Shown here: positions 56,450 through 64,000 of the stretch, one piece after another
How positions within the stretch are numbered: the first letter of the stretch is position 1
Layout of the letters: the number at the start of each line of letters is the position of its first letter
Assembly: GCF_009857535.1 (NCBI RefSeq)
Contig: NZ_WWCS01000002.1
Coordinates: 124,001 to 188,000, forward strand
DNA length: 64,000 nucleotides
Source of the DNA: Duganella margarita
Lineage (GTDB): Bacteria; Pseudomonadota; Gammaproteobacteria; Burkholderiales; Burkholderiaceae_D
Direction: 5' to 3'
Program-made: the position numbers and the translations under genes
The notes under the pieces: generated by a model
The model's database searches: none
The model's input: the letters and a program-made list of their open reading frames with translations, nothing else
Told to the model about the DNA's origin: nothing

Positions 56450-57325
56450 ATGAAAATCCTGATCAGCTTCATCTTCCTCGCATGCGTTTCGCTGTCCGCG
56501 TTTGCGCAGGTCAAATCGCTACTCCACAAGGAGGAAAAGCGCCGTTATCTGGTGTACACGCCGGCCTCCTATGCCAGCGAGCCGAACCGGGCCTTTCCGG
56601 TGGTGTTCAACTTTCATGGCAGCGGCATGAGCATGGCGGAGCAAATGCTGTATACGCAGATGAATCGCGCGGCGGACCGCCACCAGTTCATTGTGGTCTA
56701 TCCGCTGGGGATAAAGCAGGACTGGAATGTCGGTTTCGGCATGTCTTATCTTGAGGGCACGGACGACATCGGATTTACCGAAGCGTTGCTGACGCGATTG
56801 CAGCAGGATTACCGCATCGACAGCCGGCGGGTATACGCCACCGGCCTGTCGCGCGGCGGCTTTTTCACGTTGCGCCTGGCGGCCGAGTTGCCGCAGCTGT
56901 TCGCGGCCGTCGCGTCGGTCGGCGGACCGATGCCCGAGCCGGTGGTGCAGCACCACACCAGGCCAGATAAGGTCGGCGTGCTGCTGATTCACGGTACGGC
57001 GGACCAGGTCGTAGCCTACGGCGGCAAGCCTGGCGGCTACCTGTCGGCCCACGACAGCTACCACTACTGGCTGAAACGGAACGACATCAGCGCGGTCGCC
57101 GCCAGCCGCCGCCTCATCGACAACGACGCAGACGATGGCACACAGGTGAACTGGATTGAGCAAAGCGACGGCAAGCAAAGCGTGGCCCTGGCGACCGTCA
57201 GCGAAGGCGGCCATACCTGGCCCGGCGCCGATCCGTTCAACGTTGGCCTACCCATCGGCAAAACCACCCGCGACATCGACGCTAACGAAATCATCTGGCA
57301 GTTCTTCGCAAAACACGCCCGTTAG
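56450..57325 (+). CDS. Secreted esterase of the PHB-depolymerase/feruloyl-esterase-like (CE1/LpqC) type
   Basis: The start at 56450 opens a signal peptide (M-K-I-L-I-S-F-I-F-L-A-C-V-S, ending A-F-A-Q); the longer frame reaching back to 56147 lies inside the kinase gene. The 291 residues are an alpha/beta hydrolase with F-N-F-H-G-S-G (oxyanion), S134 in G-L-S-R-G-G, Asp in H-G-T-A-D-Q-V-V and His in E-G-G-H-T-W-P-G, the last typical of this family. Substrates may be polyester oligomers or acylated polysaccharide. The direct repeat before it suggests control by the adjacent two-component system. Confidence 0.85.
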   Translation: MKILISFIFLACVSLSAFAQVKSLLHKEEKRRYLVYTPASYASEPNRAFPVVFNFHGSGMSMAEQMLYTQMNRAADRHQFIVVYPLGIKQDWNVGFGMSYLEGTDDIGFTEALLTRLQQDYRIDSRRVYATGLSRGGFFTLRLAAELPQLFAAVASVGGPMPEPVVQHHTRPDKVGVLLIHGTADQVVAYGGKPGGYLSAHDSYHYWLKRNDISAVAASRRLIDNDADDGTQVNWIEQSDGKQSVALATVSEGGHTWPGADPFNVGLPIGKTTRDIDANEIIWQFFAKHAR

Positions 57326-57441
57326 GCTGCCGCAGGCGCATCCCCATCCTCGCATCGGCGAACAGGGTTTCAACCAGGTCGGACCCGGCCGCGTGGCACC
57401 ATCTAGGACCGGTGCTGCTGCTCGCTTGTGGCGCCATTTGC

Positions 57442-57447
57442 TATAAT
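57442..57447 (+). promoter_or_regulatory. -10 box (TATAAT) for the DMT transporter gene
   Basis: A perfect TATAAT within GC-rich sequence; no good -35. A start near 57454 would leave an 85-base leader with a GGTCC/GGACC hairpin just before the ribosome site. Confidence 0.45.
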
Positions 57448-57538
57448 CACAAGGACAGCGCAACGCTGTGCTGGCTCCGGACGTCGCCATAATGACGTTC
57501 CCAGTGGTCCGCCCGGACCGATCGTCAAGGAGCCGCTT

Positions 57539-58420
57539 CTGTCCTCCCGTCAAGAAAACCTGCACAGCATCTATGCGATGCTGATTGCCGTTGCCATGTT
57601 CTCGTTCATGGACACCAGCATGAAGCTGCTGTCCGCCCATTACCCCGCCATGCAGGTCACCGCGCTGCGCTCGCTCAGCTCGCTGCCGCTGCTGTGCGGC
57701 TACATGCTGTACCGCGGCGCGTTCAAGACGGTGCTGCGGGTGCGCTGGCCGATGCACGTGTTCCGCGCTGTGCTCGGCATCGCCATGCTGACCACCTTTG
57801 CCTACGGCCTGAAGTCGCTGTCGCTGGCCGAGGCGTATTCGATCTTCTTCATCGCACCGGCGCTGATTACGGCGCTGTCCGTATGGGTGCTGAAAGAGCA
57901 CGTGGTGGCCGGCCAGTGGGTGGCGATCGCGGTCGGGTTGCTGGGCGTGCTGGTGGTGCTGCGGCCTGAAGGCACGGGCTTTCTGTCGCTGGGCGGCCTG
58001 GCGATTCTGGCGGCGGCGGCCTGCTATGCGGTGTCGGCCATCAGCGCGCGCGTGCTGGCGCGCACCGACAGTACCGAGTCGATGATGTTCTGGCTGCTGA
58101 CCTTGATGGCGGCCGGCGCGGTGGCGCTGTCGTACAACATCTGGGTGCCGGTGCGCGCCGAGCATGGCTGGATACTGCTGGCGCTGGCCTTGTCCGGCTT
58201 CTTCGGCCAGCTGGCGATCACCAAGGCGTTCAGCACCGGCAAGGCGTCGATCGTGGCGCCGTTTGAGTACACGGCGCTGGCCTGGGGCGTGGCGATCGAC
58301 TGGCTGTTGTGGCAGGCGCTGCCGGACGGCTATACGCTGCTGGGCGCCGGCATCATCATCGCCAGCGGCGTCTACCTTGTGCGGCGCGAAGCGGTCCATG
58401 TTGAAGCCGAGCATCCTTGA
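57539..58420 (+). CDS. DMT-superfamily (EamA) transporter
   Basis: This integral membrane exporter of metabolites has two EamA repeats of five helices each (about residues 10-145 and 155-290); the inner half shows [16 protein letters not shown]. The start is uncertain. AAGGAG (57527-57532) lies six bases before a CTG codon at 57539, which would give [10 protein letters not shown]. The first in-frame ATG that fits is at 57578, already in the first helix, and a GTG at 57428 would precede the -10 box. CTG is favoured here. The substrate is unknown. Confidence 0.8.
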   Translation: MSSRQENLHSIYAMLIAVAMFSFMDTSMKLLSAHYPAMQVTALRSLSSLPLLCGYMLYRGAFKTVLRVRWPMHVFRAVLGIAMLTTFAYGLKSLSLAEAYSIFFIAPALITALSVWVLKEHVVAGQWVAIAVGLLGVLVVLRPEGTGFLSLGGLAILAAAACYAVSAISARVLARTDSTESMMFWLLTLMAAGAVALSYNIWVPVRAEHGWILLALALSGFFGQLAITKAFSTGKASIVAPFEYTALAWGVAIDWLLWQALPDGYTLLGAGIIIASGVYLVRREAVHVEAEHP

Positions 58421-58431
58421 CCACAGTTCGC

Positions 58432-58437
58432 TATAAT
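58432..58437 (+). promoter_or_regulatory. -10 box (TATAAT) directly before lpxC
   Basis: TATAAT ends six bases before the lpxC ATG, so transcription from it would start at or beside the start codon. No clear -35 hexamer lies at the usual distance. Confidence 0.5.
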
Positions 58438-58443
58438 CGCCTG

Positions 58444-59379
58444 ATGTTAAAACAACGCACTATCAAAGAACTGGTCCGCACCACGGGTGTGGGCCTGCAC
58501 TCCGGCACCAAGGTCGAACTGACCTTGCGCCCGGCCGCGCCGGATACCGGCATCGTGTTCCGCCGCGTCGACCTCGACCCGATGGTGGAATTCCCGTCGA
58601 GCGCGATGGCGGTGGGGGATACCCGCATGGCCTCGGTGCTGGTGAAGGATGGCGCGCGCGTCTCCACCGTCGAGCACCTGATGTCGGCCTGCGCCGGGCT
58701 CGGGATTGACAATCTGTACATCGAAGTCAGCGCCGAAGAAATTCCGATCATGGATGGCTCGGCGTCGTCCTTTGTATTCTTGTTGCAACAGGCGGGCGTG
58801 CTGGAGCAGCCGGCGGCGAAGAAATTCATCCGCGTGCTGAAGCCGGTCGAAATCCGCGAAGGCACGGGCGACAGGGAAAAATGGGCGCGTTTGCTGCCGC
58901 ATGACGGCTTCAAGCTGGACTTCTTCATCGAATTCAACCACCCGGCGGTGGACGGCACGCAGCAGCGCGCGCATGTGGATTTCGGTGACGTCTCGTACGT
59001 GCACGACGTGGCGCGCGCACGCACCTTCGGTTTCATGCAGGACGTGGAAATGCTGCGCGGCATCGGCCTGGCGCGCGGCGGTTCGCTGGAAAACGCGATT
59101 GTGATGGACGAGTACCGCATCCTGAATTCGGACGGTCTGCGTTATGAAGACGAGTTCGTGCGCCACAAGATCCTCGACGCGATTGGCGACCTGTACCTGG
59201 TCGGCCATCCGCTGCTGGCCAGCTACGAGGCGCACAAATCCGGCCACGCGCTGAACAACCAGCTGCTGCTGGAGTTGCTCAAGCATCCGGACGCCTACGA
59301 AATCGTCACCTTCGACAACAACGACGCCGCACCGCAATCCTATGTGCGCCAGATGGCGCGTGAGTGGGCACTAACTTAA
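58444..59379 (+). CDS. lpxC: UDP-3-O-acyl-GlcNAc deacetylase LpxC
   Basis: This zinc enzyme performs the committed step of lipid A synthesis. The 311 residues start M-L-K-Q-R-T-I-K-E, the conserved N-terminus, and show T-G-V-G-L-H-S-G, the zinc ligand in S-T-V-E-H-L-M-S-A, the second site [10 protein letters not shown] and the catalytic H-K-S-G-H-A-L-N-N. No ribosome site is visible and a TATAAT sits just upstream, which suggests a leaderless or very short-leader transcript besides read-through from the transporter gene. Confidence 0.95.
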   Translation: MLKQRTIKELVRTTGVGLHSGTKVELTLRPAAPDTGIVFRRVDLDPMVEFPSSAMAVGDTRMASVLVKDGARVSTVEHLMSACAGLGIDNLYIEVSAEEIPIMDGSASSFVFLLQQAGVLEQPAAKKFIRVLKPVEIREGTGDREKWARLLPHDGFKLDFFIEFNHPAVDGTQQRAHVDFGDVSYVHDVARARTFGFMQDVEMLRGIGLARGGSLENAIVMDEYRILNSDGLRYEDEFVRHKILDAIGDLYLVGHPLLASYEAHKSGHALNNQLLLELLKHPDAYEIVTFDNNDAAPQSYVRQMAREWALT

Positions 59380-59383
59380 GTGG

Positions 59384-59881
59384 TTAACCGCCGCCCGCGC
59401 GGCGGCGCGCCACCATGGCTTTGACGGCGTCGATCAGCGGGCTGTTCTGCGGGCTGGCTTCCAGCGAGCTGCTGAGCTGATCGAAGGCTTCCACCGCCGC
59501 CGGCGGCAGTTCCAGCGCCCGCATTTTTTCCTTGATCTCGACCGCCTTGGTCATCTGGACCTTGAGCTTGACGGCGGCCACCTGCCAGCCGCGCCGCGCC
59601 AGCGTATCTTGCAGCTTTGGCAATTGCTGCTTCAACTTGGCCGCCAGCGCCGTGGTCGGCACCGACAGGATCAGCTGGCTGTCCTCGAACGCCAGGATCT
59701 CGCAGTGCTTGAACATGGCCGGCAGGCAGTCGGCGCAATCCTTCTGCAGGCGCGCCATGCGCTCGATGGCCGGCAGCAGCGCCGCCATGCGGTCGTTGCG
59801 GCGCAGAAAGTCGGTGGCGCCGACGGCAGTAGGGCGTTTGAGTGAGATATTGGAGGAGTTGAAGCGCATGCGGCGAAACAT
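59384..59881 (-). CDS. DUF721/DciA-like protein
   Basis: The 165-residue protein has a DUF721-type core (about 45-115, with L-I-L-S-V-P-T-T-A-L-A-A-K-L-K-Q-Q-L-P) and a helical C-terminus. DUF721 includes DciA, which loads or assists the replicative helicase in bacteria without DnaC. It stands between lpxC and secA but on the opposite strand, an arrangement common in related genomes from memory. An ATG five codons further in is a possible alternative start. Confidence 0.8.
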   Translation of the reverse strand: MFRRMRFNSSNISLKRPTAVGATDFLRRNDRMAALLPAIERMARLQKDCADCLPAMFKHCEILAFEDSQLILSVPTTALAAKLKQQLPKLQDTLARRGWQVAAVKLKVQMTKAVEIKEKMRALELPPAAVEAFDQLSSSLEASPQNSPLIDAVKAMVARRRAGGG

Positions 59882-59946
59882 ATCACAGATCGCCGCCTCT
59901 CCCTAAAATGCTGACCAGCGGTTAAAATCGGGTTGATTTTGTGACA

Positions 59947-59974
59947 TTGTTCACCTAGCGGCTATTGTTATATA
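59947..59974 (+). promoter_or_regulatory. Candidate promoter of secA
   Basis: TTGTTC (59947-59952) and TATATA (59969-59974) are 16 bases apart in the AT-rich part of the gap between the divergent DUF721 gene and secA. This would leave a leader of about 110 bases. Confidence 0.45.
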
Positions 59975-60092
59975 GGCCAATATCCCAATGTACCAGCGGA
60001 CGCGTGATAAAATCACCGTCTTTTGCCATAGTCCAACTCAGTGCGTCAAGGCGCAGAGCTTTTTTTAACGGCGTTTTTTCAAGAACTCAAGC

Positions 60093-62876
<2,784 letters not shown>

Positions 62877-62898
62877 CAAGCCGGTCTGTTAGACAATG

Positions 62899-62933
62899 AA
62901 CCCGTAACGCTGCAAAGCTTTACGGGTTTTTTA
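62899..62933 (+). terminator. Intrinsic terminator after secA
   Basis: AACCCGTAA pairs with TTACGGGTT around a 12-base loop and continues into a T-run, 22 bases past the stop. Confidence 0.9.
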
Positions 62934-62958
62934 TTTGGCAAGATAGCGGAGGCGCGCC

Positions 62959-64000
62959 ATGCAGCAGACTTTGGATGCGGATATCGCGACAATCGCGAAA
63001 ATCAGCGCGGTGCCGACGATATTGGAGGCGGTGGCCGAGCTGACCGGACTGGGGTTTGTCGGCATCGCGCGGGTCACGCCGACCTCGTGGCATGCCTGCG
63101 CCGTGCTGGATAAACTCGGCTACGGTCTGGGTCCCGGCAGTGAACTCGATATCAGCACCACGCTGTGCCAGGAAGTGCAACATACGCACTGCGCGGTCAT
63201 CATCGACTCGGTCAGCGAGAGCGAGCAATACCGCGATCACCATACACCCCGGATCTACGGTTTCGAGAGCTATTTCTCGATCCCGCTGTATCGTCCCAGC
63301 GGCGAGTACTTCGGTTCCCTGTGCGGACTGCACCGCGAAAAAGCCGAGCTCAACAAAGCGGCTACGCGCAACACGCTGATGCTGTTTGCCGACCTGATCA
63401 GCCGCCAGCTGGCCAGCGAAGTGGTGCTGGACGAGGCCCAGGCCGCCCTCAGCGACGAGATGAAGACGGCCAAGCTGCGCGAACAGTTCATCGCCATGCT
63501 GGGGCACGATATCCGCACGCCGCTGAGCACCATCATGAACGGCACCGAAATCCTGCGGCTGCGCGCGCCGGAATCGCTGAAGCCGCTGCTGGACACCATG
63601 CACCGCAGCAGCCACCGCATCGCCTCGCTGATCGACGATGTCACCGATTTCACGCGCGGGCGGATGGGGGGCGGTATCTCGCTCAACCTGCGCCATGAGA
63701 GCCATCTGGAAACCTCGCTGCAGCAGGCGATTGCTGAGCTGCAAAGCGTGTTCCCGCAACGTCAGATTGTCGCCGAACTACCGCACGGCATCGCGCTGTT
63801 CTGCGATGCGCCGCGGCTGGTGCAGCTGCTGTCCAATCTGCTGAAGAACGCGATCATCCACGGCAGCCCGGCGGCGCCGGTGCAGGTGGAGGTGCAGCAG
63901 GCCAACGGCATGTTTGAACTGTCGGTGCGCAATAGCGGACCGGCCATTCCCGAGGAAAAGCAGGCGCAGCTGTTCAAGCCGTTCTGGCGCGCGGACAATG
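62959..64000 (+). CDS. GAF-domain histidine kinase (3' end outside window)
   Basis: A frame opens at ATG 62959, six bases after GGAGG, and stays open to the last base (347 codons). The translation shows a GAF-like sensor domain (about residues 18-150, with F-V-G-I-A-R-V and F-G-S-L-C-G-L-H), H183 in M-L-G-H-D-I-R-T-P-L-S-T, and the beginning of an ATP domain (N-L-L-K-N-A-I-I-H-G). There is no membrane segment, so it is a soluble sensor of a small ligand, light or redox. Its regulator must lie beyond the window or be separate. Frames on the other strand here are shadows. Confidence 0.88.
   Translation, partial: MQQTLDADIATIAKISAVPTILEAVAELTGLGFVGIARVTPTSWHACAVLDKLGYGLGPGSELDISTTLCQEVQHTHCAVIIDSVSESEQYRDHHTPRIYGFESYFSIPLYRPSGEYFGSLCGLHREKAELNKAATRNTLMLFADLISRQLASEVVLDEAQAALSDEMKTAKLREQFIAMLGHDIRTPLSTIMNGTEILRLRAPESLKPLLDTMHRSSHRIASLIDDVTDFTRGRMGGGISLNLRHESHLETSLQQAIAELQSVFPQRQIVAELPHGIALFCDAPRLVQLLSNLLKNAIIHGSPAAPVQVEVQQANGMFELSVRNSGPAIPEEKQAQLFKPFWRADN

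Overview
The window looks like chromosome of a high-GC betaproteobacterium of the Oxalobacteraceae (Duganella/Massilia/Pseudoduganella group). This is inferred from gene content and protein character only: the complete mraZ-to-ftsZ division/cell-wall cluster, lpxC - DUF721 gene - secA, a class A RNase P RNA, a Burkholderiales-type porin, rpoH with its own box, and ftsY-ftsE-ftsX. No species can be named from the sequence alone. No tRNA, rRNA, insertion sequence, prophage or CRISPR array was seen.

Layout. (1) 1-1229: the 3' end of a GH43-like hydrolase, then a small unrecognised two-gene unit (ribbon-helix-helix protein plus two-helix membrane protein). (2) 1257-14496: a pectin/galacturonate locus. 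It holds a CE8 pectinesterase, a GH28 polygalacturonase, a GH28-CE8 fusion, a CE12 acetylesterase, a TonB-dependent receptor, a FadR-type GntR regulator with palindromic operators, galactarate dehydratase and uronate dehydrogenase. Together these suggest outer-membrane uptake of pectin fragments, de-esterification, deacetylation and cleavage, then the oxidative route galacturonate to galactarate to 5-keto-4-deoxyglucarate. (3) 14493-24120: a GlxA-type AraC regulator coupled to an exported DJ-1-like protein, an ABC exporter whose permease carries a CPBP protease domain, lepB, a gamma-glutamyltransferase, a lipoprotein-like protein and rpoH behind a CIRCE box. (4) 24364-28077: ftsX, ftsE, ftsY and a MerR regulator with a cobalamin-binding domain. 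(5) 28078-36037: an AT-richer gap, a strongly expressed porin, a thiamine-diphosphate enzyme, rnpB, glpK, an alpha/beta hydrolase and a divergent LysR regulator. (6) 36038-53864: the dcw cluster mraZ rsmH ftsL ftsI murE murF mraY murD ftsW murG murC ddlB ftsQ ftsA ftsZ. All genes lie on the plus strand, mostly with 1-4 base overlaps, behind a promoter that overlaps four 10-bp-spaced GTG repeats (a probable MraZ operator). (7) 53946-64000: peroxiredoxin, a two-component system, a secreted esterase preceded by an 11-bp-period direct repeat, a DMT transporter, lpxC, a DUF721/DciA-like gene, secA and the start of a GAF histidine kinase that runs off the window.

The most informative non-coding signals are the three GntR palindromes (11785-11992), the CIRCE box before rpoH, the MraZ-type repeats before mraZ, an intrinsic terminator only 11 bases before the CE12 start codon, an AT-rich mosaic block inside rsmH, and paired REP-like hairpins at two places. 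Starts were moved from the longest frame where a ribosome site, signal peptide or overlap argued for it. All functional calls rest on motif reading by eye, not on database searches.
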